The translations under genes and the position numbers were made by a program. The notes under the pieces were generated by a model. The model saw only the letters and a list, made by a program, of their open reading frames with translations, did not search any database and was not told where the DNA came from. A stretch of 46,817 bases of DNA from Candidatus Aminicenantota bacterium (GTDB taxonomy: Bacteria > Acidobacteriota > Aminicenantia > UBA2199): assembly GCA_029938635.1 (NCBI GenBank), contig JAOZUQ010000017.1, positions 1 to 46,817 on the forward strand. The letters run 5' to 3'. This document shows, one piece after another, positions 33,718 through 42,627 of the stretch. Position 1 is the stretch's first letter. Each line of letters opens with the position of its first letter.

Positions 33718-33942
33718 ATGCCTGCTAAAGGTTATGTCGAAATACTGGTTGACACGTGTAAAGGGTGCGGCCTCTGTGTTGCAAATTGCCCTACTCAGTG
33801 TCTTGCGTTAAAACAGGACGATACGAATGTGTACGGTTATCATTATTCCTATATGTCAGAGCCTGAAAAGTGTATTGCATGTATGAATTGTGCCGTTATG
33901 TGTCCTGATTCTGTTATAACTGTTTATAAGAAAAAAAGTTAG
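33718..33942 (+). CDS. vorD: 2-oxoacid:ferredoxin oxidoreductase delta subunit (2x[4Fe-4S] ferredoxin)
   Basis: A 74-residue ferredoxin-type subunit with two [4Fe-4S] motifs: C14-x2-C17-x2-C20-x3-C24 and C52-x2-C55-x2-C58-x3-C62, plus an extra C28. It passes electrons from the thiamine-bearing core to free ferredoxin in the cytoplasm. It is the first gene of a four-gene operon with alpha, beta and gamma subunits as separate proteins, as in archaeal and bacterial Vor/Kor enzymes. Gap of 7 bases to the next gene. Strong AAAGGAGG ribosome site. Confidence 0.93.
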   Translation: MPAKGYVEILVDTCKGCGLCVANCPTQCLALKQDDTNVYGYHYSYMSEPEKCIACMNCAVMCPDSVITVYKKKS

Positions 33943-33949
33943 GTTCTGA

Positions 33950-35026
33950 ATGGAGGAAAAATTGGGTGAAATAAGATTTATGAAAGGAAATGAGGCTCTT
34001 GCGGAAGCCGCTATAAGAGCCGGGATGCAGGGATATTTCGGGTATCCGATAACCCCCCAGTCCGAAGTCATTGAATATCTTGCTGCAGAAGAGCCTAATC
34101 ATGATTATACTCTAATTCAGGCTGAGAGTGAGGTAGCATCAATAAATATGGTATATGGAGGAGCTGCAGCCGGAGCCAGAGTAATGACCACAACATCCTC
34201 TCCGGGATATTCTCTGATGCAGGAGGGTGTGTCATATATTGCATGTGCAGAATTGCCATGTGTAGTAGCAAATGTAGCAAGGGGAGGGCCGGGCCTCGGT
34301 ACAATTCAAGCTGGCCAGGGAGATTATTTCCAGGCTGTTAAAGGCGGAGGCCATGGTGATTACAGACAAATAGTCCTTGCACCTAACTCGGTACAGGAGA
34401 TGGTAGATTTAACTATCCTTGCATTTGATCTCGCTGATAAATACAGAACTCCGGTACTTATACTGTCGGATGGAGCTATCGGCCAGATGATGGAGAAGGT
34501 TGAACTTCCCGAGCCGATCCCGTATAAACCGGACAAGCCATGGGCCACAACAGGAAAAACTCATGACAGAGAAAGAAATATTATAACTTCTCTGTATATC
34601 CAGTCTGATGATATGGAAAAAAAGAATATACATCTTCAGAGAAAGTTCAAAAAGATTGAAGAGAACGAAGTCAGATATGAAGAATATATGATAGAAGATG
34701 CAGAACTTATTATAACTGCTTACGGAGTAACCTCAAGAACTTCGAAGAAGATAGTGGATCTCGCCAGGGAAAGCGGTATAAAAATGGGACTTCACAGGCC
34801 CATCACATTGTGGCCGTTCCCAGCCGACAGGATCAGTGAACTTGCTAATAAAAACAAGGTTAAGGCTTTCTTCTCGATTGAAATGAGTGCAGGCCAGATG
34901 GTTGAGGATGTAAAATTGTCAGTTAACGGTGTTAAGCCAACTTTTTTCTATGGCAGGACCGGTGGTATCATCCCGACACCTGAAGAAGTTATTGATTTTA
35001 TACAAAAGAAGGCCGGGGAATTATAA
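33950..35026 (+). CDS. vorB: 2-oxoacid:ferredoxin oxidoreductase alpha subunit (VorB/KorA type)
   Basis: A 358-residue alpha subunit that carries the pyrimidine-side domain for thiamine diphosphate and the substrate-binding residues. The GYPITPQSE motif (31-39) is diagnostic of 2-oxoacid:acceptor oxidoreductases; ARGGPGLGTIQ and the central DLADKYRTPVLILSDG are also typical. The closest reading is the 2-oxoisovalerate (VorB) class, which oxidises branched-chain 2-oxoacids to acyl-CoA, but 2-oxoglutarate (Kor) enzymes share the layout, so the substrate is uncertain. The ATG at 33950 has only a weak site; a TTG at 33962 after GGAGG is an alternative. Confidence 0.92.
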   Translation: MEEKLGEIRFMKGNEALAEAAIRAGMQGYFGYPITPQSEVIEYLAAEEPNHDYTLIQAESEVASINMVYGGAAAGARVMTTTSSPGYSLMQEGVSYIACAELPCVVANVARGGPGLGTIQAGQGDYFQAVKGGGHGDYRQIVLAPNSVQEMVDLTILAFDLADKYRTPVLILSDGAIGQMMEKVELPEPIPYKPDKPWATTGKTHDRERNIITSLYIQSDDMEKKNIHLQRKFKKIEENEVRYEEYMIEDAELIITAYGVTSRTSKKIVDLARESGIKMGLHRPITLWPFPADRISELANKNKVKAFFSIEMSAGQMVEDVKLSVNGVKPTFFYGRTGGIIPTPEEVIDFIQKKAGEL

Positions 35027-35036
35027 GGAGATATAA

Positions 35037-35789
35037 ATGAGAGAAGGATACGAGGTAATATATCAAAAGCCAAAGACCCTTACAGATAATAAAATGCACT
35101 ATTGTCCGGGTTGTATTCACGGCACTATGCATAAAATATTTATGGAATTAATTGAGGAGATGGATCTCCAGGAAAAGACTGTCGGAGTTTGTCCGGTAGG
35201 ATGTTCTGTATTTGCATATGACTATATGGATGTTGATATGCAGGAAGCTGCTCATGGAAGAGCAGCAGCTGTTGCGACTGCAATAAAGAGGATGCTTCCC
35301 GACAGAATAGTGTTTTCATATCAGGGAGATGGTGATCTCGCTGCTATCGGTACAGCCGAGACACTCCATGCATGTAACAGAGGTGAGAATTTTCTTTTCA
35401 TCTTCATTAACAATGGTATTTACGGAATGACAGGAGGCCAGATGGCCCCGACAACTTTAGAAGGACAGAAAACGACCACAAGTCCATTCGGAAGAGATAA
35501 AAAGAATTCAGGATCTCCTTTGAAAATGACAGAGATGGTAACACCTCTTGATGGTGTTGCTTTTACCGCAAGGGTAAGCGGTAACACACCTGCAAATGTC
35601 AGAAAGGCCAAGCGGGTATTCAAAAAGGCCCTTGAGATTCAGCAGCAGAACATCGGGACTCAATTTGTTGAGGTTGTATCAAATTGTCCTTCCGGATGGA
35701 AGTGTACTCCTGTTGAATCAATGGAATGGATCGTAGAAAAGGCGATACCTTACTATCCATTGGGAATTTTCAAGGAACCGGGAAAATAG
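35037..35789 (+). CDS. vorA: 2-oxoacid:ferredoxin oxidoreductase beta subunit (thiamine diphosphate binding)
   Basis: A 250-residue beta subunit. It holds the diphosphate-binding motif of thiamine enzymes, from GDGD (97-100) to NNGIYGMTGGQ (125-135), and cysteines C23/C26 and C52/C56 in the N-terminal part, which suit the conserved [4Fe-4S] site of these subunits. With VorB it forms the active site that decarboxylates a 2-oxoacid and makes acyl-CoA. Starts 10 bases after vorB, with AAGGAG before the ATG. Confidence 0.93.
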   Translation: MREGYEVIYQKPKTLTDNKMHYCPGCIHGTMHKIFMELIEEMDLQEKTVGVCPVGCSVFAYDYMDVDMQEAAHGRAAAVATAIKRMLPDRIVFSYQGDGDLAAIGTAETLHACNRGENFLFIFINNGIYGMTGGQMAPTTLEGQKTTTSPFGRDKKNSGSPLKMTEMVTPLDGVAFTARVSGNTPANVRKAKRVFKKALEIQQQNIGTQFVEVVSNCPSGWKCTPVESMEWIVEKAIPYYPLGIFKEPGK

Positions 35790-35798
35790 GAGATCAGA

Positions 35799-36335
35799 AT
35801 GCTTAATGAAATGATATTTGCAGGTTTTGGCGGACAGGGTGTTTTATCCATGGGGAAACTACTTGCATATGCAGCTATGAAAGAGGGGAGAGAAGTCAGT
35901 TGGATGCCTTCTTATGGTCCGGAAATGCGGGGAGGAACTGCGAATTGTATGGTAAATGTAAGTGACAAACCAATTTCATCACCTATCGTTACAATGTATG
36001 ATGTTGTAATAGCTCTCAACCAGCCGTCTCTCGACAAATTTGAACCTAAGGTAAAAAAAGGCGGGATTCTGATCTGGGAAAGCAGTACTATTAAAGACGG
36101 GCCGAAGAGGGATGATATAAGAGTTTTTGCAATACCTGCGGTTGATAAGGCCAACAAAGAACTTAAGAATGTACAGGTAATGAACATGCTGATTCTCGGA
36201 GCATTGGTCAAGATCAATGATATAGTAAAAAGAGATTCTCTCCTTGTTGCATTAAAAGAGACACTTCCGGAGAGACATCACAAACTTATTCCTCTGAATG
36301 AAAAAGCTATTGCTCTTGGAATGAGCCTGGTCTGA
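35799..36335 (+). CDS. vorC: 2-oxoacid:ferredoxin oxidoreductase gamma subunit
   Basis: A 178-residue gamma subunit with the family opening GFGGQGV (8-14) and the phrase SYGPEMRGGTANC. This domain binds CoA or stabilises the complex. It ends the vorDBAC operon, 9 bases after vorA, with an AGGAG site. It converges on batA with only 4 bases between the stop codons and no visible terminator, so either transcript could run into the other. Confidence 0.93.
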   Translation: MLNEMIFAGFGGQGVLSMGKLLAYAAMKEGREVSWMPSYGPEMRGGTANCMVNVSDKPISSPIVTMYDVVIALNQPSLDKFEPKVKKGGILIWESSTIKDGPKRDDIRVFAIPAVDKANKELKNVQVMNMLILGALVKINDIVKRDSLLVALKETLPERHHKLIPLNEKAIALGMSLV

Positions 36336-36339
36336 ACTA

Positions 36340-37332
36340 TCAGGGGATAGTTCTTAAAACACTTCTTTTTGAGAATTCCGCGATAAGAAATATAAAAAGC
36401 CCCGGCAAAAGAAAAAAGGAGTAGAGTTCCTCTATATTATAAAACCTTTTTGTTGATATTTCTGTTTTTTCCCATTTGTTTATTTCAGTAAAAATATTGT
36501 CGAGTGAATCTTTGTCAGTTGCTCTGAAATATAGTCCGCCTGTCGCATTTGCGATCTCTCTTAACACCTTCTCATCTATTTCTACATCTACCATTACCTG
36601 TGTTTCCCTCCCGAAGCCATCCTTTACCGGAAAAGGAGCTTTCCCGCGTTTACCCACACCGATCGTATACACTTTGATTCCGAAATTAAGTGCGATCTGG
36701 GCAGCATCTCTAGGATCTATCTCCCCTCTGTTATTGACTCCGTCAGTAAGAAGTATGATGATCTTTGTTCTGCTTTTTGAATGTTTGATCCTGTTAACGG
36801 AGGTTGCAAGGGCCATCCCAAGAGCTGTCCCGTCCTCAAGTTCTCCCAGGTTGGTCATATTCAGGAAATATTCGAGCATATCATAGTCCAGTGTCAAAGG
36901 ACATTTAGTGACAGCAGCACCTGCAAAGGAAACCAACCCGATCCTGTCGGTTTTTCTTTTGCTGATAAATCTGTTAATTACCTCTTTTGCAACTTCAAGC
37001 CTGTTTTTTGGTTTAAAATCAAGTGATGCCATTGAACCGGATATATCCATTGTAAGCAGTATATCGATCCCTCTCTTATTTTCCACATCATAATAATCGA
37101 GGAGTTGGGGCCGTGCCAGGGCAATAATGAAAAGTACAAGAGGTATCAGTTTAATATAGAAGAGGTTTTTTATAAAAAATGTTCTCAAACCATTTTCACT
37201 GATATTGAGCAACTTTCCTGATGAATAATTGATATACCTTTTCCCCCTCTTGTCACCGAAATGTTTCCATTTGATCAGGACCGGAACAACCAGGAGGAGA
37301 AGCAGTGCAAGGGGGAATTCAAAGTGAGGCAT
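36340..37332 (-). CDS. batA: BatA-like VWA-domain membrane protein
   Basis: A 330-residue protein with two N-terminal membrane helices (about 7-20 and 58-72), a von Willebrand A domain on about 88-280 and a C-terminal helix (about 305-320). The metal site is intact: D96-I-S98-G-S100, a downstream Thr in DGTALG and Asp in LTDGVNN. Bat (Bacteroides aerotolerance) proteins are linked to oxidative-stress resistance and are normally encoded with a MoxR ATPase and DUF58 and BatD proteins. It overlaps the upstream gene by 14 bases and ends the operon. Confidence 0.92.
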   Translation of the reverse strand: MPHFEFPLALLLLLVVPVLIKWKHFGDKRGKRYINYSSGKLLNISENGLRTFFIKNLFYIKLIPLVLFIIALARPQLLDYYDVENKRGIDILLTMDISGSMASLDFKPKNRLEVAKEVINRFISKRKTDRIGLVSFAGAAVTKCPLTLDYDMLEYFLNMTNLGELEDGTALGMALATSVNRIKHSKSRTKIIILLTDGVNNRGEIDPRDAAQIALNFGIKVYTIGVGKRGKAPFPVKDGFGRETQVMVDVEIDEKVLREIANATGGLYFRATDKDSLDNIFTEINKWEKTEISTKRFYNIEELYSFFLLPGLFIFLIAEFSKRSVLRTIP

Positions 37333-38251
37333 CTGCTTTTTCCTCTTCTTCTTTTTTTCTACGTTCTCCTATTATCTCAATTATTCTGAACAAATTTGCC
37401 CTGACCTCCTCCACTTCACTTTCAGCAGGAGCATATTTAGCAAATTTTGAAAGATCAGAAATAAGAAATACCTGATCAAAATTACCCGTAATTTTTTCGT
37501 CTTTTTCGAAATTCCTGAGATTACACATGATCTCATATGAAGTGAGGTCCTCTGCATTGAAATTGTATAGCCTGGTCATGAAGATCTTGTAAGATTCAGT
37601 CAGAGTCATAAAGAATTTTTTGGTTTTTCCTGTATTAAAAAGATCAGATCTCCATAGAGACTCTATCCTGTTCTTAAATTCCACCTCCGGATGCAATGGG
37701 GCAGAGATGTTCTGAGCCTCTCCCTTTTTCCTCCGTTTGAGAAAAAAAACGATCAGAAATATAATAATTATAATAATCAATGCAAATAATAAATATTTGA
37801 GCAGATAGAACGGATTCCCCTTTATTTCAGAGAGATCTTTCAATGGTTTTATGTCTTTGTCATCTTTTTCCAGAACGGACCTGATGTTTACAGGGATGGT
37901 ATTTGAAAGAAAATTTTCAACAATTTCCCCCTTTTTGATAAGGCTGATATTAAAAGGACCAACATTGTATTCCCCTGTCTTGAAGAAGAATATATCAAAC
38001 TCTTTTTCAAATGTCTTAACTCCATCATTCTCACTGATTGAAAGTTCAGCTTCCGAAATAAACTCGAAATCAGGTTTTCCCTGTGAAATTTTTATCGAGT
38101 CACTTTCAGCGGATGTCCTGGTTATAAACTTAAGAGTGATCCTTTCTCCGATGGTTGTAGTGGTTGAAGAAACTGAAACTGACACCTGGGTTTCGGAAGT
38201 GAGGCCCTGTGTGAAAGAGAGCATTAATAATATCAGAAGTAATTTCCTCAT
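37319..38251 (-). CDS. BatD-like membrane protein
   Basis: A 310-residue exported protein. Residues 1-18 are a signal peptide. An Ig-like beta region follows (about 20-150), with the phrase ISLIKKGEIVENFLSNTIPVN, then one membrane helix (about 158-180) and a cytosolic helical part of about 120 residues. This fits BatD-type proteins of Bat operons, though BatD is poorly conserved and the call rests largely on layout and position. It overlaps DUF58 by 4 bases and batA by 14. AGGAGG precedes the ATG. Nothing in the sequence shows enzymatic activity. Confidence 0.72.
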   Translation of the reverse strand: MRKLLLILLMLSFTQGLTSETQVSVSVSSTTTTIGERITLKFITRTSAESDSIKISQGKPDFEFISEAELSISENDGVKTFEKEFDIFFFKTGEYNVGPFNISLIKKGEIVENFLSNTIPVNIRSVLEKDDKDIKPLKDLSEIKGNPFYLLKYLLFALIIIIIIFLIVFFLKRRKKGEAQNISAPLHPEVEFKNRIESLWRSDLFNTGKTKKFFMTLTESYKIFMTRLYNFNAEDLTSYEIMCNLRNFEKDEKITGNFDQVFLISDLSKFAKYAPAESEVEEVRANLFRIIEIIGERRKKEEEEKADASL

Positions 38252-39129
38252 CTTGAATATTTTTTCCTCCTCTTAAGGAAAAAATTAAAAAGAGGTTTTT
38301 CGTAATTTTCTTCGCTTGATATATCTATGGAATCCACATTGTACTTATTAAATTTTTCTTTTAAATTTTCATTTTCCCGTTCAATTAATATTCTGAATTT
38401 CTTCCGGGTCTTTTCAGATGAAAAATCGACCATGAATTCTTCCCCGCTCTCACTATCTCTCATTCTGAAAATACCTTTGTCCGGTAATACAACTTCTCTT
38501 TTATCTGAGATATTTATCGCGATCAGGTCATGTTTTCTTCCGGAGATCCTGAGAGGAAGAGAAAAATCTTTATCTATAAAATCAGATATAAGAAATACAA
38601 TTGCTTTTTTTTTAATAACCTTATTCAGATACGTAAGTCCGTTCTCTATTGATGTCCCTTTGCTCTCCGGTTTGAAGGTCAGTATTTCTTTGATTATCCG
38701 GAGGAGGTGGGATATCCCTCTTTTTGGTGGTATGTATAATTCAACTTTATCAGTAAATACTAACAATCCCACCTTGTCTTTATTGTTATTGGCAGTAAAG
38801 GCAATAATTGCGGAAATCTCAGCGGCTATATCCTTCTTACTTTTCTCTCCTGAAAAAAAGTCGAGTGATGACGAAAGATCAACTGCCAGTATCACTGTCA
38901 ATTCCCTCTCCTCAACAAATTGCTTAACATAGATTTTACCCATCCTGGATGATACATTCCAGTCTATAAATCTTATTTCGTCACCTGGATAGTATTCCCG
39001 GACCTCAGAGAATTCCATCCCCCTTCCTTTAAATGCCGAGTGGTATTCTCCCGAGAATACTTCGCTTGAACTTTTTTTTGAAATTATTTCTATCCTTCTA
39101 ATCTTTTTGAGGATTTCTTCGGAGATCAT
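38248..39129 (-). CDS. DUF58-domain protein of the Bat operon
   Basis: A 293-residue DUF58 protein. The family hallmark, YYPGDEIRFIDWNVSSRMGK followed by KQFVEERE, lies at about 46-76. A VWA-like fold begins right after it (ILAVDLSSSLDFF), so a metal site may be partly kept. DUF58 proteins usually work with MoxR-type AAA ATPases, and are encoded next to them; no MoxR gene is in this operon. It sits 4 bases after the 91-residue protein gene and overlaps the BatD-like gene by 4 bases. Cytosolic by absence of membrane helices. Confidence 0.9.
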   Translation of the reverse strand: MISEEILKKIRRIEIISKKSSSEVFSGEYHSAFKGRGMEFSEVREYYPGDEIRFIDWNVSSRMGKIYVKQFVEERELTVILAVDLSSSLDFFSGEKSKKDIAAEISAIIAFTANNNKDKVGLLVFTDKVELYIPPKRGISHLLRIIKEILTFKPESKGTSIENGLTYLNKVIKKKAIVFLISDFIDKDFSLPLRISGRKHDLIAINISDKREVVLPDKGIFRMRDSESGEEFMVDFSSEKTRKKFRILIERENENLKEKFNKYNVDSIDISSEENYEKPLFNFFLKRRKKYSR

Positions 39130-39133
39130 TTCT

Positions 39134-39409
39134 TTATATGACCTGTATTATTATCTTTCCTGAATAACCAATCTTGAGGTTTGCAGGAGAACCGAATCTC
39201 ATATTCCATATCCTTTCACCATTATTATTACATGACATAATTGCATTCTTTACTTCAAGTGGTACCGGTGCGTTTATTTCAACTCCGTCTGCATTTGAAT
39301 AATTTAAAATTATTGATTTCTTCCTTCTGCTTGCACATTCGATAGAATAATCAGTAGGACTTGTGTTCTTTATGTAGATCATATCAATCTCGAACAATTT
39401 TTCTTCCAT
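39134..39409 (-). CDS. Small protein of unknown function heading the Bat operon
   Basis: A 91-residue protein not recognised. It has no signal peptide or membrane helix and has two cysteines (ECASR and MSCNN). The sequence looks like a short beta-sandwich: alternating hydrophobic residues in IDMIYIKNTS, INAPVPLEV and LKIGYSGKIIIQVI. AAGGAAAG precedes the ATG, a well-formed promoter lies upstream and DUF58 begins 4 bases after its stop, so it is a real first gene of the operon. It stands where a MoxR ATPase gene would be expected, but shows no nucleotide-binding motif. Confidence 0.72.
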   Translation of the reverse strand: MEEKLFEIDMIYIKNTSPTDYSIECASRRKKSIILNYSNADGVEINAPVPLEVKNAIMSCNNNGERIWNMRFGSPANLKIGYSGKIIIQVI

Positions 39410-39438
39410 TTGTTTCTTTCCTTATGTTTAATCCGAAA

Positions 39439-39467
39439 ATTATAATACTCATAAATGGATATATCAA
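39439..39467 (-). promoter_or_regulatory. Promoter of the Bat-type operon
   Basis: On the minus strand: TTGATA (39467-39462), 17 bp, TATAAT (39444-39439). The predicted start near 39432 leaves a leader of about 23 bases with AAGGAAAG before the ATG at 39409. Confidence 0.75.
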
Positions 39468-39543
39468 GGGGTTTATATCGGATCAACAAACATTTTTGTG
39501 GAAAATTTCTCTATTTGTTACCATACTTTTAAGAGAGAGGGAA

Positions 39544-40224
39544 ATGGAAAAGGATCAGAAATACATGATTTCCTGTTGGCATTGTGGTGCTGAGTTCAAT
39601 GCATTTGACTCTACGTTCTGCTGCCACTTCGAGCCTACGCCTTTATGTCTTTTTTGTTATAAGTGTTTATGTAGTGCTTCTGAAGAATACCGTGAAAAAA
39701 TTTTGAAAGAAGCTCCCCCTGAGTTTTTTGAGATGAAAAAGAAGGCGATTGGAAAAAGAGATATGAAGTTGGGTGAATTGCTCTTGAATGCGGGAAAGAT
39801 AACAAAGGCGGACCTGGATATTGCAATTTCCATGCAGAATGAGATGAAAGCTAAACTGGGTGAAGTTTTTATCAGAATGAAATTGATAAATCCTGAAGAT
39901 CTTGAACTTTTTCTTCTTGATCAAAAAGCTATTAATGAAGCCAAGATCGGATATGATCTGCCGGATCCTTTTCTGGTTGAAAAGATCGGCCCGGAGTTTT
40001 GTCTGAAGATGGGAATGATCCCTATCGATGTTGTGGAGATAGATGAAAAGAAGATCCTTGATTTTGCTATTGAAAAAAAAGAGGATCTTATGCGAATAAG
40101 GCTTTGTGATGAATTGTCGGATTATATATTGCTACCGTCTCTGGGGAAACCTGAGGAAATGAAGATCCTTCTGGGTAAGGTTAAGGCTATCAAAGAGGTG
40201 GATGATATCCTTACTCTGAAATGA
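39544..40224 (+). CDS. Zinc-finger plus MshEN (GspE N-terminal-like) protein
   Basis: A 226-residue cytosolic protein. I use the ATG at 39544 after GAGAGAGG; the frame is open further upstream but without support. An N-terminal cysteine cluster (C11-x2-C14, C26-C27, C35-x2-C38, C41 and C43) should bind one or two zinc ions. Residues 75-128 match the MshEN/T2SSE-N fold (KLGELLLNAGKITKADL, then KLGEVFIRMKLINPEDL), and a second part (144-210) resembles the follow-on half of that domain. In type II secretion and pilus ATPases this domain binds cyclic di-GMP. No ATPase part is attached, so this could be a stand-alone sensor; nucleotide binding is inferred. It is divergent from the Bat operon. Confidence 0.78.
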   Translation: MEKDQKYMISCWHCGAEFNAFDSTFCCHFEPTPLCLFCYKCLCSASEEYREKILKEAPPEFFEMKKKAIGKRDMKLGELLLNAGKITKADLDIAISMQNEMKAKLGEVFIRMKLINPEDLELFLLDQKAINEAKIGYDLPDPFLVEKIGPEFCLKMGMIPIDVVEIDEKKILDFAIEKKEDLMRIRLCDELSDYILLPSLGKPEEMKILLGKVKAIKEVDDILTLK

Positions 40225-40242
40225 CGGAGAAAAATACTTATT

Positions 40243-42594
40243 TTAATTATATACTTTGCCGGTAAGTGAACGGACAATAAATTTTGCCCCCTCTTTATGT
40301 TTTCCGCCTTTCCTGATCGGAGGGCCTACACAGGAGGGGCAGCCTGCAGGGCAGTCACAACCTTCTATCGTAGACAATACATCCTCTATAAGAGTTTTCC
40401 CCTTTCTGTAAAGAACTTCAGAAAACCCGATCCCGTTCGGATAACTGTCATATATGTATATGTTGGGTTCGAAACTGTGTCCGCCGTTCTCAAAATTTCC
40501 GGTAAATCTCCCTGATTTTATCCTTACCGGTTCTTTTGTGATGTTATCCTCTACTGACACCCCCAGATCCTTCACATCGCACATCAACATAACAGCACTG
40601 ATATGACGCATGAGGTAAGCGATCCCGTTTACTGCTTCTATTTTATCCTCGTTGTTAATATTTACTGAGTCAAGAAGTTCTTTTCGGATAGTGAGCCAGA
40701 AAGCAGTAGAGTGCATTTCACGCTGAGGAAGCTGAAGGTCACCGGCACCGACATTTTCATTGGTAAAAAATTTCAGTTTTTTAAATCCTACAACCTGTGA
40801 AAAAACGTGAACTTCACCGGTAGATATGATATAGTCCCGGAACCCTGTATCGTCAAAAAGGTCCAGAATACTAACTTTTGTATAGGTTATTGCATCCGTA
40901 TAATAATCAGAGTTTGACTCTTTTACAAAGGCTTTTCTGTTCTCAAAGTCAAATTTTTCAACAACATATTGTTCTCCTTCAAGAATATAGATTGCCTTTT
41001 CATGAAGCGTTTCAAGTGCTGAAGAGAAATCAACCTCGGCTATAACCTTTTCGCCGGATGTAGTATCAACAACCACAAAGTTATCTGACGACACTCTGTT
41101 GATGCTGACTGCGTCAGCCGGGTATCCTTCCTCAGACCAGAACCACTTGTTTTCTCTTTTAAGCAGCACTCTGTTCTCTGCCAGATAGTCCAATATCTCT
41201 TCAAGATCTTCATTGCCGAATTTCTCTCCCGATACGAACGGAAGCTCGAAGGATGCACATTTTATATGATCGATCAGAATTGTAAGATTGTCAGGGTTGA
41301 TCCTTCCTGTCTCAGGAGACCTGCCTGTAAAATATTCAGGGTGATTAACTATATACTGGTCAACAGGTGAAGATGAAGCGACAAGGATGCCGATTGAGCT
41401 GGAAGATCTTCTCCCTGCACGTCCGAATCTCTGCCATGTAGATGAAATTGTTCCAGGGTAAGATGCAAGTACAACTCCATCAAGAGAACCGATATCTATT
41501 CCAAGTTCGAGAGCATTAGTTGACACTACCCCCCTGATCTTTCCGGACTTCAGCCCTTTCTCAATCTCCCTTCTCTTTGCAGGGAGGTATCCTCCCCGGT
41601 ATCCCCTTATGATCCCTTTCTGGTTCACATTTCTCTCGAAATCACTTTTCAGGTATTTGACAAGTATTTCGGTTATCAGACGTGCATTGGTGAACGTAAT
41701 AGTTGTGAGGTTGTTCCTGAGGAGTATCCCGGATACTTCTCTGGCCAGGGAAATATAGGACCTTCTTATCCCGAGCTGTTTATTTACAACCGGAGGATTC
41801 AGAAATACGATAAATTTTTTCCCGCGTGGTGCTCCGCTCTTCTCTATCAGAGTGACATCTTCTCCTGTTATCATTTCTGCGAGTTCCCCCGGGTTGGCAA
41901 TTGTGGCGGAAGACATTATGAACACTGGATCGGAACCGTAAAAAGAGCATATTCTTTTAAGCCTTCTGACTATATTTCCCATATGGGAACCGAACACCCC
42001 GGTATAATAGTGTAGTTCGTCGATAATGACATATTTCAGGTTCTCAAAAAGGTTGATCCACTTGGTATGATGGGGAAGTATACCGGAATGGAGCATATAT
42101 GGATTAGTTAATACGATCTGAGCCTGTTTTCTGATCGCTTTTCTCGTTGTCTGCGGTGTGTCCCCGTCGTATGTAAATAGTCCCAACCTGTCTCCCAGCA
42201 TCTTGTTAAGATCGAATAATTCTGACAATTGGTCCTGAGATAGCGCTTTTGTCGGAAACAGGTAGAGGGATTTTGACGACTTGTCATTCACAAGTGAATT
42301 TAAGGTTACAGCGTTATAAATTAATGTTTTGCCCGAAGCTGTCGGAGTTGATACTACTACATTATTGCCGTTGAGGATATTTTCAATAGCTGCCCGTTGA
42401 TGGGAAAATAACCTTTCGATCCCCTTTTTCCTGTATATTTCTATTATCTCTTCAGAAAGGTTGTTTGGGAAATCAGAGAATTCTCCCTTGAATTCTTCCA
42501 GTTTTATGAGTTTGGCCGTACCGGAAATATCAGATCTTAATTTCCGGAGGTCATCAAGGGTTTTCTCGACCCGGGTATCCTTATCAGACGGCAT
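40243..42594 (-). CDS. MrfA/Hrq1-like DEAD-box DNA repair helicase
   Basis: A 783-residue superfamily 2 helicase with Walker A TPTASGKT (83-90), DELH box (192-195), SSATIANP motif III and a helicase C domain ending in QRFGRAGR. The C-terminal DUF1998-type domain ends with a four-cysteine site C746-x-C748-x3-C752-x2-C755. This layout matches Bacillus MrfA (YprA) and yeast Hrq1, 3-prime to 5-prime helicases for crosslink or mitomycin-type damage repair. The exonuclease partner MrfB (YprB) is not nearby. The gene has no ribosome site; a promoter -10 ends 6 bases before the ATG. It follows the oxidase genes by 55 bases. Confidence 0.9.
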   Translation of the reverse strand: MPSDKDTRVEKTLDDLRKLRSDISGTAKLIKLEEFKGEFSDFPNNLSEEIIEIYRKKGIERLFSHQRAAIENILNGNNVVVSTPTASGKTLIYNAVTLNSLVNDKSSKSLYLFPTKALSQDQLSELFDLNKMLGDRLGLFTYDGDTPQTTRKAIRKQAQIVLTNPYMLHSGILPHHTKWINLFENLKYVIIDELHYYTGVFGSHMGNIVRRLKRICSFYGSDPVFIMSSATIANPGELAEMITGEDVTLIEKSGAPRGKKFIVFLNPPVVNKQLGIRRSYISLAREVSGILLRNNLTTITFTNARLITEILVKYLKSDFERNVNQKGIIRGYRGGYLPAKRREIEKGLKSGKIRGVVSTNALELGIDIGSLDGVVLASYPGTISSTWQRFGRAGRRSSSSIGILVASSSPVDQYIVNHPEYFTGRSPETGRINPDNLTILIDHIKCASFELPFVSGEKFGNEDLEEILDYLAENRVLLKRENKWFWSEEGYPADAVSINRVSSDNFVVVDTTSGEKVIAEVDFSSALETLHEKAIYILEGEQYVVEKFDFENRKAFVKESNSDYYTDAITYTKVSILDLFDDTGFRDYIISTGEVHVFSQVVGFKKLKFFTNENVGAGDLQLPQREMHSTAFWLTIRKELLDSVNINNEDKIEAVNGIAYLMRHISAVMLMCDVKDLGVSVEDNITKEPVRIKSGRFTGNFENGGHSFEPNIYIYDSYPNGIGFSEVLYRKGKTLIEDVLSTIEGCDCPAGCPSCVGPPIRKGGKHKEGAKFIVRSLTGKVYN

Positions 42595-42627
42595 GAGGTA
42601 AAAATATCACACCCGGATACCCGGGTC
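42568..42627. repeat. Two inverted copies of a GC-rich 13-mer around the helicase start
   Basis: GACCCGGGTATCC reads on the plus strand at 42568-42580 (helicase codons 5-9) and on the minus strand at 42627-42615 (over the -35 and spacer). Each contains the self-complementary core ACCCGGGT. The upstream copy is extended to ACCCGG-ATAC-CCGGGT (42611-42626). In such AT-rich DNA this pair is conspicuous and may be a double operator. Confidence 0.5.

Noticed and set aside
38327-38932. Open frame of 201 codons on the plus strand opposite DUF58
   Set aside because: Antisense shadow; DUF58 motifs are unambiguous on the minus strand.
42611-42626. ACCCGG-ATAC-CCGGGT as a terminator after the oxidase genes
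   Set aside because: The stem is only 6 bp and lies exactly between a -35 and -10 pair, so an operator reading is better; a weak terminator role is not excluded.
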